NCBI GenBank assembly: GCA_018266395.1
Contig: JAFEAM010000002.1
Location: 1-64,000, forward strand
DNA length: 64,000 nt
Direction: 5' to 3'
From: Bacteroidota bacterium
Lineage (GTDB): Bacteria > Bacteroidota > Bacteroidia > Cytophagales > Cyclobacteriaceae
Below, piece by piece: positions 33,252-42,397 of the stretch. The number at the start of each line of letters is the position of its first letter. The first letter of the stretch is position 1. The position numbers and the translations under genes were made by a program. The notes under the pieces are model-generated. The model made no database searches. It saw only the letters and a list, made by a program, of their open reading frames with translations, and was not told the DNA's origin.

Positions 33252-34604
33252 ATGCTGGACTTATTATCCAAATACGACAAGGCCATTCCCAGGTACACGA
33301 GTTACCCGACGGTTCCCTACTGGGAACCTGCGACCCTTAAAACTGAAATCTGGAAGCAGTCAGTTTCTGAGGCATTCAGGCGGGAGAAGGGCGAATTGTG
33401 TCTGTATATCCACCTTCCGTACTGTGAGAATCTCTGCACGTTCTGTGCATGCAATAAGCGCATCACTAAGAACCACCAGGTAGAGGGTCGCTACATTGAA
33501 GCCCTGCTGAAAGAATGGAATTTGTATCTGAAGATTCTGGGCGGGAGGCCCATCATTCGTGAAATACATTTGGGCGGCGGAACACCTACCTTCTTCAGTC
33601 CTGACAACCTCAGGTTGTTGATTCAGGACATAGCAAAGGATGCCACTGTCCCGGTTGATCATGAATTTGGTGTGGAGGTTCATCCCAACTATACCAGGAA
33701 GAAGCATCTGGAGACCTTATTCCATGAGGGTTTTACCCGACTTAGCCTCGGTGTTCAGGATTTTGATCCCGAGGTACAATACACCATCAATCGCATCCAG
33801 ACTTTTGAACAGACCAAAGAAGTGGTGGACGTAAGTCGTAAACTGGGATACAACAGTGTCAATATTGATCTGGTTTACGGACTGCCGAGGCAGACCAAAG
33901 CTCACATCGAATACACAGTTGGACAGGTAAAACAGTTGATGCCGGAGCGCATTGCCTTTTACTCTTATGCACACGTTCCGTGGAAGAGCAAGGGTCAGCG
34001 CCGGTATACAGAGGCGGATCTTCCTTCAGCAGGAAACAAATGGGAGATGTATCAGAGGGGGAGGGAGTTGCTGTTAAGCTCAGGATATCTTCCCATCGGG
34101 ATGGACCATTTTGCCCTTCCAGGCGATAAGCTCCAGCTGGCAGAAGTGAATGGCAAGCTCCATCGCAATTTTATGGGGTATACCACCACCCAAAGCAAAC
34201 TGCTGCTGGGTCTCGGTGCGTCTTCCATCAGTGACACCTGGGATGCTTTTGCCCAAAATGAAAAGGAAGTGGAAGCTTACGAGGAAAGAGTCGAAAGACA
34301 TGAGATGCCCATTACGACCGGCCACCGGCTGAATGAGGAAGATCTTCTTCTGCGCAAGCACATTCTGGAATTGATGGGCACCCACAAGACACGGTTGCCG
34401 GTTGAGAAACTTGAAAAACCATTTCACACGTTCATTGTTAGTTCCATGGCAGGCTTGGAATCTGATGGCCTTGTTCAATTGAGTAACAATGACTTACAGG
34501 TAACCGAAAAAGGCAAAATGTTCATTCGCAATATTTGCGCGGCTCTGGACGCACGACTATGGAGGAAAGGTGCCGAATCGAAATTATTCAGTAAAGCAAT
34601 TTGA
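33252..34604 (+). CDS. hemN: Oxygen-independent coproporphyrinogen-III dehydrogenase
   Basis: A 450-residue radical SAM enzyme. YCENLCTFCACN gives the HemN-type CxxxCxxCxC motif, where the fourth Cys distinguishes true HemN from HemW-like proteins. LGGGTPTFF, GLPRQT and ERIAFYSYAHVPW are further HemN motifs. It oxidatively decarboxylates coproporphyrinogen III without oxygen. Directly follows hemL (no gap) and overlaps hemH by 4 bp. Confidence 0.96.
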   Translation: MLDLLSKYDKAIPRYTSYPTVPYWEPATLKTEIWKQSVSEAFRREKGELCLYIHLPYCENLCTFCACNKRITKNHQVEGRYIEALLKEWNLYLKILGGRPIIREIHLGGGTPTFFSPDNLRLLIQDIAKDATVPVDHEFGVEVHPNYTRKKHLETLFHEGFTRLSLGVQDFDPEVQYTINRIQTFEQTKEVVDVSRKLGYNSVNIDLVYGLPRQTKAHIEYTVGQVKQLMPERIAFYSYAHVPWKSKGQRRYTEADLPSAGNKWEMYQRGRELLLSSGYLPIGMDHFALPGDKLQLAEVNGKLHRNFMGYTTTQSKLLLGLGASSISDTWDAFAQNEKEVEAYEERVERHEMPITTGHRLNEEDLLLRKHILELMGTHKTRLPVEKLEKPFHTFIVSSMAGLESDGLVQLSNNDLQVTEKGKMFIRNICAALDARLWRKGAESKLFSKAI

Positions 34605-35650
34605 TGATGGCATCCTCGGCAATATTACTCGCCAACCTGGGTTCCCCAAATTCTTACCAGGTGAAGGATGTCAGGAAATACCTGGATGAATTTCTCATGG
34701 ATGAGCGCGTCATCGATATTCCCTTCCTGGTGCGCACGCTGCTGGTGAAAGGCATCATCGTACCTTTCCGCGCTCCCAAAAGTGCAGCCAAGTACAAGAC
34801 CATTTGGACTGAGAACGGGTCGCCGTTGATTCACATTTCACGACAAGTGCAGCACCTGCTGGAAGAAAAGACCGGGCTCCCCGTAGAGTTGTGCATGCGC
34901 TATGGCCAACCCTCACCGGGACTGGCACTGGCAAATCTTCACCGTGGCCATCCTGACCTAAAAGAAGTGGTACTGGTACCGCTCTACCCACATTATGCCA
35001 TGAGCAGCTATGAATCAGCAGTAGTTCATGTGGAGAAAGCTTACAGGGATGGCAACTATCCGTTTGCGTTGAAAGTTGTTCCGCCCTTCTATAATCATCC
35101 GGCCTACATAGCATCCCTGGCAGAAAGTGTCCGGCCTCACTTGTCAGCAGGTTATGATCATGTGCTTTTCAGCTATCATGGCGTGCCTAAGAGGCATATC
35201 CTCAAATCTGATCCATCCCATTCGCACTGCCTGTTGAAGGAAAGTTGCTGTGACATCAAGTCTCCTGCGCACTCAACGTGCTACCGTCATCAGGTTATCG
35301 AGACCACCCGGCTTGTGGCCCATGAACTTACATTAAAGGAGGGATCTTACAGTTTTTCATTCCAGTCCCGGCTGGGTCGCGATGCATGGCTTCAGCCTTA
35401 CACGGCTGCGCAGTTGTCTGCATTTCCATCAAAGGGTATCAAACGATTGCTTGTGTTGTCACCTGCATTTGTCAGCGATTGCCTTGAAACACTGGAGGAA
35501 ATTCAGATGGAAGGAAGAAACGATTTTCTCGGACACGGCGGAACGGAATACAAAGTGGTACCTTGCCTGAATACCCGTCAGGATTGGATCATGGCACTGG
35601 ACAGAATAGTGAAGGAAACTATGAACCCTGAAATGATCAGTGCCGGCTGA
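34601..35650 (+). CDS. hemH: Ferrochelatase
   Basis: A 349-residue HemH with ILLANLGSP at the start, the conserved VLFSYHGVPKRH carrying the metal-transfer histidine, YSFSFQSRLGRDAWLQPYT, and a C-terminal PAFVSDCLETLEEI with the conserved glutamates. It inserts Fe2+ into protoporphyrin IX. It has no C-terminal Fe-S cysteine cluster. It overlaps hemN by 4 bp, and hemJ starts on its last base. Confidence 0.96.
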   Translation: MMMASSAILLANLGSPNSYQVKDVRKYLDEFLMDERVIDIPFLVRTLLVKGIIVPFRAPKSAAKYKTIWTENGSPLIHISRQVQHLLEEKTGLPVELCMRYGQPSPGLALANLHRGHPDLKEVVLVPLYPHYAMSSYESAVVHVEKAYRDGNYPFALKVVPPFYNHPAYIASLAESVRPHLSAGYDHVLFSYHGVPKRHILKSDPSHSHCLLKESCCDIKSPAHSTCYRHQVIETTRLVAHELTLKEGSYSFSFQSRLGRDAWLQPYTAAQLSAFPSKGIKRLLVLSPAFVSDCLETLEEIQMEGRNDFLGHGGTEYKVVPCLNTRQDWIMALDRIVKETMNPEMISAG

Positions 35651-36183
35651 TGTATATGTACCCCTACGTAAAAGCGCTTCACATCATTTTTGTCGTAACC
35701 TGGTTTGCAGGCCTGTTCTACGTGGTCAGGCTTTTTGTTTATAACCGGGAAGCGCTTGACAAGGCAGAACCGGAAAAAAGCATTTTACAGAGGCAGTTCG
35801 CAGTGATGATACGCCGGTTATGGTTGGGCATCACCTGGCCCTCCTGCATCCTGACCGTCATTTTCGGAACGTGGCTGATCATCCTGATTGGATTCCCTAT
35901 GTGGTTGATCATCAAACTGGGGTTCATCGCAGGTCTGCTGGCCTATCATTTTTCGTTGCATGTAATTTACAAGAGGCAGAGCAGGGGAGACTTTGGCTAC
36001 GCTTCCAATCAACTCCGCGCGTGGAATGAGGTGGCAACCGTATTTCTCTTTGCCATTGTCATGCTGGCTGTGGTCAAAAGTGAGCTGGGTCTTCTGTGGG
36101 GGCTTCTGGGCCTTGGTCTGCTCACCCTGGTGCTCGTGGTCTCTATCAGGATCTACAAAAGCTTTCGTAACAAAACGACTTAG
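35650..36183 (+). CDS. hemJ: HemJ-type protoporphyrinogen IX oxidase
   Basis: A 177-residue membrane protein with four TM helices. VKALHIIFVVTWFAGLFYVV carries the conserved N-terminal histidine of HemJ, and WLIIKLGFIAGLLAYHF has the conserved Lys and His of helix 3. HemJ oxidises protoporphyrinogen IX to protoporphyrin IX, a step otherwise missing here as no hemG or hemY is present. It is the last gene of the haem operon and is followed by a terminator. Confidence 0.9.
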   Translation: MYMYPYVKALHIIFVVTWFAGLFYVVRLFVYNREALDKAEPEKSILQRQFAVMIRRLWLGITWPSCILTVIFGTWLIILIGFPMWLIIKLGFIAGLLAYHFSLHVIYKRQSRGDFGYASNQLRAWNEVATVFLFAIVMLAVVKSELGLLWGLLGLGLLTLVLVVSIRIYKSFRNKTT

Positions 36184-36191
36184 GCGGAATG

Positions 36192-36226
36192 AAAAAGCGC
36201 CGGCGAATCAACTTCACCGGCGTTTT
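36192..36226. terminator. Bidirectional terminator between hemJ and the BNR-protein gene
   Basis: A hairpin with outer stem CGCCGG/CCGGCG (36198-36203, 36217-36222), extended by GAA/TTC after a mismatch. It has an A-run on the left (36192-36196) and a T-run on the right, so it can serve both converging genes. Confidence 0.85.
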
Positions 36227-36245
36227 CCCTAGGGAATAGCTTGAT

Positions 36246-39200
36246 TTACCGCTTCAAGGGTTCATAGTTCTTGAACGGGTTGAATGTCACCTTTTCCATT
36301 GTGTTGCGGTATTCCGGCCACTGCTTTTCGAAAAAGGTATTGACCCGGTTCAACACTTTGTCCACCTGTTCGGATGCCTGTCGAACCAGCATCTGATCGG
36401 TTGGGCTAACCGGATCTTTGGAGGAAGAAATGAAGAACTGAGCATTGCCAATGTGGGACAAAGGCGTGGGATCGGCAGATCGAGTGATGCCCTGACGTTT
36501 GTCCTCTTTTCCAATCATGTAATCGATGATGTTGTTGATTGAATCACGAATCGCTTTGGTTTTGGCGGAGGCATCTTTCAGATCATCGCGCTTTGACTCC
36601 TTGATTTTCTTTTCATACTCATCTGTTATTTCTTTTGATTCCTGGAGACGCGCCATCGCTTTTGCAGCCAGCCCTGTCATCTTCTGCAGGTCCTTCAACA
36701 AAGCGTAGCGATCAGCAAGTGTCTTCTCCATGTTCGGGAATCTAGGATCTGATTTTACTGTTACCATCGTGGAATCCTTCTGTCCGCCAAACGTAACTCT
36801 CACCTTGTAGGTGCCAGGCAGTACCTGTGGACCCGGAGGTTCCATGCCTTCCCTGCGGGGCCTCTCACGACCGGGGATGCGTTCACCCTTCTCATTCATG
36901 CCCCACTGCAGGCGATTAAAGCCATTGTCTTCAGGCGCTTTCAACTTCATGGTTCGGATCTTTTCGTTGGATGCGCTGAATACCTCAACCGTGAGGGAGT
37001 CATACTTCACAGCCGGCTTTTCGTCCTTCTTGTCTGCAGGTTTTGATGTCTCAGCTGCTTTTGTGTCGGCAGGCTTTTTACCCTTTTCCTCTGCCTTTTT
37101 AGGCTCTTCCTTTTTGGGCTCTTCTTTTTTGTCCGGTTTGTTTATGACATAAGAAATCATCGCACCGGAAGGACGATTTTCTCCCTGGAACATGGCGTTG
37201 CCTGGGAACAGCACGCCAGCGGGATCCTGGAAGGTTACCTGATAGGCATCGGGAGCATCAAAGACGTGAATCTGTTTGCCGAGAACCTGGGTTCCTTCTG
37301 TAACCATTTGCCTTAATGGACGGATATCATCCAACACATAAAATGCTCGTCCAAAAGTTCCGATCACCAGGTCATGCTCTCTGGGGTGGATCACGAGATC
37401 CATGGTAGAGACTCCTGCAGGGAATCCACTGGTCCATCGCGTGTAGGTCTTCCCCTCATCCAGACTTACGAAAAGCCCGTTCTCAGTGCCGACGAAAATC
37501 AGCCTGGGTTCGACAAGATCCTGCTGAACAGCCAGCGTGTAGTTGTTGTCTCCAAGCTCAGTTGCGTTTACCATGTTTTCCCATGTTTGTCCGTAATCTC
37601 TTGACCGGAACAGGTAGGGTTTGAAATCGAACTGACGATAATTATTTACAACGACAAAGACTTCTCCTGCTTTGTAACCGGAGGCCCGTATCTGTGGAAT
37701 CCATGCTCCTTTTGGTAGACCGATAATCCTTGAAGTCAGATTGGACCAGGTTTTGCCGCCATCGCGAGTGAGCTGCACCTGACCGTCGTCTGTCCCTATC
37801 CAGATCAGGCTCTTATCCAAAGGACTCGGTGCGATGGTCAGGATGGTGCAATGATTCTCTGCGCCGGTTGCATCCATGGTGAGACCGCCGCTTTCATGCT
37901 GCTTTTGTTTTTCAGGATCGTTGGTGGTAAGGTCCGGAGAAATGATTCCCCAGGTGTTGCCCTTGTCTGTGCTCTTGTGCAGGAACTGGCTGCCGTAGTA
38001 AATCGTGGAATTGTTGAATGGATCCTGTGCGAAGGCTGCATTCCAGTTAAAGCGCAGTTTCATTTTTACGTCGGGATGTGTGGGGCGAATGATCTTGGTA
38101 TGACCGGTCTTCCGATCAAAACGCCCAAAAAATCCCCCCTGAGACATCGCATACCCGTATCGACTGTCATCGGGATCAGGAGCTGTGTCGAATCCATCTC
38201 CGAACATTACGGACTGCCAGTACATGTTCCGGATGCCTTCATCTTTCCACACGTAAGCAGGACCCACCCAGGAGCCATTGTCCTGAAGACCCCCGTATAC
38301 ATTGTAAGGCTGATCCATATCCACATTAACGTGATAGAACTGACCCACAGGAATGTTGTCGACAAACTGCCAGTTTTTTCCTCCGTCGTGGGTAATGTTG
38401 AGTCCCCCATCGTTGCCGTCAATCATGTAGGATGGATTCTCAGGGCTTATCCACCAAGCATGGTGGTCGGGGTGCACGCCGGAATAGGGAAGCAGTTTCT
38501 GGAATGACTTGCCGCCATCGATGCTCACATTCACTTCCGAGTAGATGGTGTATAACTGATTTTCATTTTTCGGATTGGCTCTGATTTCGGAATAGTAGAA
38601 AGGCCGGTCCCCGATCTCATTCATCTTGTCGTTGACCATCTGCCATTTGAAGCCGCCATCGGTGGAGCGATACAGCCCATTTTTCTTGCTTTCCACCAGC
38701 GCATAGATTACGTCCGGTTTGTTTTCAGAGATAGCCAATCCGATGCGGCCAAGCTCGCCTTCCGGCAGCCCGTCCTTAGAAGTTTTCTTCACCCAGGTCT
38801 TGCCTCCGTCAAAGGTGATGTGGAGTCCTGAGCCAGGACCGCCTGATTTGAATGTCCAGGGCCAGCGGCGGTGTTCCCACATGGTTGCGACCAGCTTGTT
38901 TGGATTGGATGGGTCCATAATGAGATCGGCGCATCCGGTCTTTTCGTCGACAAAGAGGACCTTTGTCCATGTCTCGCCACCGTCGGTGGTTTTGAATACG
39001 CCGCGTTCAGGGTGTTCACCCCAAGGTGATCCAATGGCGCCCACGTAGACTGTGTTGGGGTTGGTCGGATCGACAATAATGCGATGAATGTTGCGGGTCT
39101 TCTCGAGGCCCATGCGTTTCCAGTTTTTGCCACCGTCGAGACTTTTGTAAATGCCATATCCGCCGTTGAGACTGTTGCGGGGATTTCCTTCTCCTGTGCC

Positions 39201-39512
39201 CACCCAGATCACGGAGGGATTATTCTGCTGGATGGCGATGGCGCCAATGGACAGCACTGTTTCCTTGTCAAAGAGAGGCTCCCAGTTGATACCCCCGCTC
39301 GTGCTTTTCCATAGTCCACCAGAGGCGGCACCCGCATAGATAATGTCAGGATTGCTGACTACTGCATCTATTGCTGTAATGCGGCCGCTCATCCCTGCGG
39401 GCCCAATGCTGCGGGGTTTGTAGCCTTTCAATTTATCCATATCCAGCTTCTGCGCCTGGGCAAGGTCAACCAGGATGACAAAGCCCAGCAGAAGGATCAG
39501 TAATTTTTTCAT
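36246..39512 (-). CDS. Secreted sortilin/VPS10-like beta-propeller protein (BNR repeats)
   Basis: A 1088-residue protein with signal peptide (MKKLLILLLGFVILVDLAQA). More than ten BNR-type repeats of the S/T-x-D-G-G-x-x-W form (STSGGINW, SLDGGKNW, TTDGGETW, TFDGGKTW, STDGGFKW, THDGGKNW, TRDGGKTW) predict one or two sortilin-like propellers over residues 30-750. A Lys/Pro/Glu-rich hinge (about 800-845, KKEEPKKEEPKKAEE) leads to a C-terminal region with a helical tail rich in charged residues. The family is common in Bacteroidota and annotated as glycosyl hydrolase, but no catalytic site is evident. A likely role is a periplasmic or surface binding protein. Confidence 0.85.
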   Translation of the reverse strand: MKKLLILLLGFVILVDLAQAQKLDMDKLKGYKPRSIGPAGMSGRITAIDAVVSNPDIIYAGAASGGLWKSTSGGINWEPLFDKETVLSIGAIAIQQNNPSVIWVGTGEGNPRNSLNGGYGIYKSLDGGKNWKRMGLEKTRNIHRIIVDPTNPNTVYVGAIGSPWGEHPERGVFKTTDGGETWTKVLFVDEKTGCADLIMDPSNPNKLVATMWEHRRWPWTFKSGGPGSGLHITFDGGKTWVKKTSKDGLPEGELGRIGLAISENKPDVIYALVESKKNGLYRSTDGGFKWQMVNDKMNEIGDRPFYYSEIRANPKNENQLYTIYSEVNVSIDGGKSFQKLLPYSGVHPDHHAWWISPENPSYMIDGNDGGLNITHDGGKNWQFVDNIPVGQFYHVNVDMDQPYNVYGGLQDNGSWVGPAYVWKDEGIRNMYWQSVMFGDGFDTAPDPDDSRYGYAMSQGGFFGRFDRKTGHTKIIRPTHPDVKMKLRFNWNAAFAQDPFNNSTIYYGSQFLHKSTDKGNTWGIISPDLTTNDPEKQKQHESGGLTMDATGAENHCTILTIAPSPLDKSLIWIGTDDGQVQLTRDGGKTWSNLTSRIIGLPKGAWIPQIRASGYKAGEVFVVVNNYRQFDFKPYLFRSRDYGQTWENMVNATELGDNNYTLAVQQDLVEPRLIFVGTENGLFVSLDEGKTYTRWTSGFPAGVSTMDLVIHPREHDLVIGTFGRAFYVLDDIRPLRQMVTEGTQVLGKQIHVFDAPDAYQVTFQDPAGVLFPGNAMFQGENRPSGAMISYVINKPDKKEEPKKEEPKKAEEKGKKPADTKAAETSKPADKKDEKPAVKYDSLTVEVFSASNEKIRTMKLKAPEDNGFNRLQWGMNEKGERIPGRERPRREGMEPPGPQVLPGTYKVRVTFGGQKDSTMVTVKSDPRFPNMEKTLADRYALLKDLQKMTGLAAKAMARLQESKEITDEYEKKIKESKRDDLKDASAKTKAIRDSINNIIDYMIGKEDKRQGITRSADPTPLSHIGNAQFFISSSKDPVSPTDQMLVRQASEQVDKVLNRVNTFFEKQWPEYRNTMEKVTFNPFKNYEPLKR

Positions 39513-39668
39513 AAATGGAAATTTTGGTAAAAGGTGGCTAAAGATAGTGATTGGTCACAGTAAGGAGTGTCAGATTCCGTAAGCGGTAGTTGGGCATTTG
39601 ACCGGCCAGCAAAAATTATCTGACGTTCAATTGTCCATTCATTAAATTGTGAAAACCTGTTTAAGCTT

Positions 39669-40571
39669 ATGAATACTTCACGACGTGACTTTCTAAAGCA
39701 GGGAGCCGCCCTTGCAGCCACCCTGTCTTTTAGTTCCTCTCTTTTGGCAAAAGATACCGGCACGCGGCTCACCGGGATGCAGTTGTATTGTGTGCGCGAT
39801 CAGATGAAGGCTGACCCTATGGGTACCCTGAAGAAACTTGCGGCAATCGGATACAAATATGTGGAGCACGCGAACTATGTGGATCGTAAATTCTATGGCT
39901 GGAAGGCAACGGAATTCAAAAAAATACTGGATGACCTGGGAATGAAAATGCCGAGCGGTCACACGGTAATGGGCAAGCAGCACTGGGATGCAGGCAAGAA
40001 GGAGTTTACTGATCTATGGAAATATACTGTGGAAGACGCAGCAACTGTCGGACAACAGTTTGTGATCAGTCCCTCGCTTGATGAGAGTCTACGCAAGACA
40101 AGAGACGACTGTCTTCGTTATATGGAAGTGTTCAATAAGGCAGGTGAGTTGTGCAGAAAGTCGGGGATGAAATTCGGGTACCACAACCACGACTTTGAAT
40201 TCAGCCAGAAGTTGGACGGGCAGGTGTTGTATGACATCATTCTCAAGAACACCGATCCTTCCCTTGTTATGCAACAGCTCGACACCGGAAACCTGTACAA
40301 TGGGGGAGCCAAGGCCATTGACATCATGAGACAATACCCCGGGCGGTTTGAGTCCATGCACGTGAAGGATGAGATTCTGACCAAGGACGGTCATGAAAAA
40401 TATGAAAGCACCATCCTCGGAAAAGGTATAGTCAATGTGAAGGAGGTGATTGATCTCGGGAAAAAGAACGGGACCCTTCATTTCATCATCGAGCAGGAGG
40501 CTTACCAGGGGAAAGATCCTGTAGACTGCATGAAGGAGAATTTCGCAGTCATGAAGAGTTGGGGATACTGA
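39669..40571 (+). CDS. Xylose-isomerase-like TIM barrel protein, Tat-exported
   Basis: A 300-residue sugar phosphate isomerase/epimerase-family protein. The N-terminus SRRDFLKQGAALAATLSF is a twin-arginine signal. Barrel motifs include LQLYCVRDQM-like QLYCVRD, GYKYVEHANY, YHNHDFEF (metal-ligand histidines and acid) and FESMHVKDE. The family binds a divalent metal and acts on sugars or cyclitols; here it would act in the periplasm. Substrate unknown. A terminator hairpin follows. A related Tat-exported paralogue is at 47030. Confidence 0.87.
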   Translation: MNTSRRDFLKQGAALAATLSFSSSLLAKDTGTRLTGMQLYCVRDQMKADPMGTLKKLAAIGYKYVEHANYVDRKFYGWKATEFKKILDDLGMKMPSGHTVMGKQHWDAGKKEFTDLWKYTVEDAATVGQQFVISPSLDESLRKTRDDCLRYMEVFNKAGELCRKSGMKFGYHNHDFEFSQKLDGQVLYDIILKNTDPSLVMQQLDTGNLYNGGAKAIDIMRQYPGRFESMHVKDEILTKDGHEKYESTILGKGIVNVKEVIDLGKKNGTLHFIIEQEAYQGKDPVDCMKENFAVMKSWGY

Positions 40572-40589
40572 ACGTCACTTAGCTAAAGG

Positions 40590-40615
40590 CCCCGGTTCAT
40601 GCCGGGGTTTCTTTT
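40590..40615 (+). terminator. Intrinsic terminator
   Basis: CCCCGG and CCGGGG with loop TTCATG are followed by a T-rich run, 19 bp after the stop of the TIM-barrel gene. Confidence 0.85.
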
Positions 40616-40655
40616 CGAACTGTAGTAAGTAGCTTAAGATTTGAATTGAGCAATC

Positions 40656-41696
40656 ATGAAGTATAGATTATTTGGAAACACAGGTCTCCGCGTCTCGGAA
40701 CTGTGCTTCGGCACCATGGGCTTCGGCACAGAATGGGGATGGGGTTCTGACAAAGAAGAGAGCAGGAAAATCTTTGACACCTTTGCAAATGCAGACGGTA
40801 ATTTCTTTGACACAGCCAACCGCTATACCGAAGGGACTTCGGAGAAGTTTCTGGGCGAGTTTATCGCCAGTGATCGTGATCATTTCGTGATTGCCACCAA
40901 GTATACACTCAAGGACCGCAATGGCGACCTGAATTTTGCCGGCAATCATCGCAAGAATCTCATGCGGAGTGTGCGCGACAGTCTGAAGCGGCTTAACACA
41001 GAATACATTGACATCCTGTGGATGCACGCATGGGACCTGATGACGCCCGTAGATGAAATCATGCGTGGATTCGATGATCTCGTCAGCAGGGGACTTGTTC
41101 ACTATATAGGTGTAAGTGATACTCCTGCCTGGGTGGTCAGTCAATGCAATACCCTTGCCCAGCTCAGAGGATGGAGTCAGTTTGCCGGGCTGCAGGTCGA
41201 GTACAGTCTCATTCAGAGAACAGTAGAGTTCGATTTGTTTTCTATGGCAACCGCATTTGGTATGACCGTGACTCCATGGGCGCCATTGGGTGGCGGCGCA
41301 CTAACAGGGAAGTATCTCAAAGGTGAAAAGGGTCGCATCCAGGAAGGGAGCAAGCGACTCAGTGAGAGAGCCAGAAGCATAACACAAAAAGTAGTGGAGG
41401 TGGCTGAACACCTTGGGGTCACCCCTGCCCAGGTAGCCATCAACTGGACACGGCAGCACCGTCAACTTAGCATGGTGCCGATCATAGGAGCAACCAAAGT
41501 GGCACATGTGGAAGATATGCTGGGGGCCACCAAATTTGTTCTGCCAAGGGCAGCGTTTGATGAGCTGAATGAAATAACAAAGATTGACCTGCCATTCCCA
41601 TATTCTTTCTTCGCTGAAAAAACACCAATGGACGTGGTTTACTCCGGTGCACGAGAAAAACTTGAGGACAGTCGCTTCAGAGTTTCAGATTACTGA
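40656..41696 (+). CDS. Aldo/keto reductase
   Basis: A 346-residue AKR. The start MKYRLFGNTGLRVSELCFGTMGFG is typical; NFFDTANRYTEGTSE contains the catalytic Asp/Tyr, FVIATKYTL the Lys, and DILWMHAWD the His region. NADPH contacts appear near the C-terminus (PIIGATKVAHVED). It resembles the Tas/YajO group of short, promiscuous AKRs. The SDR gene starts 8 bp after its stop, suggesting co-expression. Substrate unknown. Confidence 0.92.
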   Translation: MKYRLFGNTGLRVSELCFGTMGFGTEWGWGSDKEESRKIFDTFANADGNFFDTANRYTEGTSEKFLGEFIASDRDHFVIATKYTLKDRNGDLNFAGNHRKNLMRSVRDSLKRLNTEYIDILWMHAWDLMTPVDEIMRGFDDLVSRGLVHYIGVSDTPAWVVSQCNTLAQLRGWSQFAGLQVEYSLIQRTVEFDLFSMATAFGMTVTPWAPLGGGALTGKYLKGEKGRIQEGSKRLSERARSITQKVVEVAEHLGVTPAQVAINWTRQHRQLSMVPIIGATKVAHVEDMLGATKFVLPRAAFDELNEITKIDLPFPYSFFAEKTPMDVVYSGAREKLEDSRFRVSDY

Positions 41697-41704
41697 TTAA
41701 TCCT

Positions 41705-42397
41705 ATGAAGACTGTTCTTGTTACAGGAGCCAACAAAGGAATTGGACTGGAGATCGCACGTCAAATGGCAGGGAGTGGTTTTGATATAACCATTTCCGGC
41801 AGGAGTGAACAACGCCTTCGGGAGGCCAGTGATATTTTAAAGCGAAATGGTATTGAAGTGCATTTGCTGTTGATGGATGTCGGGAATGATGCTTCAGTGG
41901 AGGCGGCTGCCAAAGCGTGGTCAGCAGGCGGCAAGAAACTGGATGTCCTGATAAACAATGCAGCTGTAGCTATTAAAGGTGACCGATCGTTGACCGTTTC
42001 ACCGTTTGAGATATTTGATGAGACCATACAAATCAACAGCTATGGTCCACTTCGAGTGACGCGTGCTTTTCTGCCTATGATGAACAAACCTGGAAGGGTT
42101 ATCATGATGTCGAGCGGGGGTGGGTCCATGACGGACCCTGTTGAGGGTTGGTCCCCATCGTATTGCGTCTCGAAGACCATGCTGAATGGCTTGACGCGAC
42201 ACCTGGCATATGAATTGGAAAAGTCATCCATCGCAGTGAATGCCGTTTGCCCTGGTTGGGTGAAAACGGACATGGGTGGAAAAGGTGCGACGAGATCCGT
42301 GGAGAAAGGAGCAGAAACGCCTGTGTGGCTTGCTACCGAAGCGTCTCAACTATTGTCCGGGCAGTTCTTCAGGGACAAGAAATCAATTCCGTGGTAA
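41705..42397 (+). CDS. Short-chain dehydrogenase/reductase
   Basis: A 230-residue SDR: NAD(P)-binding TGANKGIG near the N-terminus, NNAAVA (NNAG-like), the catalytic serine in MMSSGGGS, and YCVSK as the YxxxK motif, followed by NAVCPGWVKTDMGG. The architecture matches carbonyl-reductase-like classical SDRs. It is 8 bp after the aldo/keto reductase gene and ends next to a convergent membrane gene. Confidence 0.92.
   Translation: MKTVLVTGANKGIGLEIARQMAGSGFDITISGRSEQRLREASDILKRNGIEVHLLLMDVGNDASVEAAAKAWSAGGKKLDVLINNAAVAIKGDRSLTVSPFEIFDETIQINSYGPLRVTRAFLPMMNKPGRVIMMSSGGGSMTDPVEGWSPSYCVSKTMLNGLTRHLAYELEKSSIAVNAVCPGWVKTDMGGKGATRSVEKGAETPVWLATEASQLLSGQFFRDKKSIPW

Noticed and set aside
37851-38507. 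218-codon plus-strand frame
   Set aside because: It is antisense to the BNR-repeat gene, whose repeats explain the open frame.
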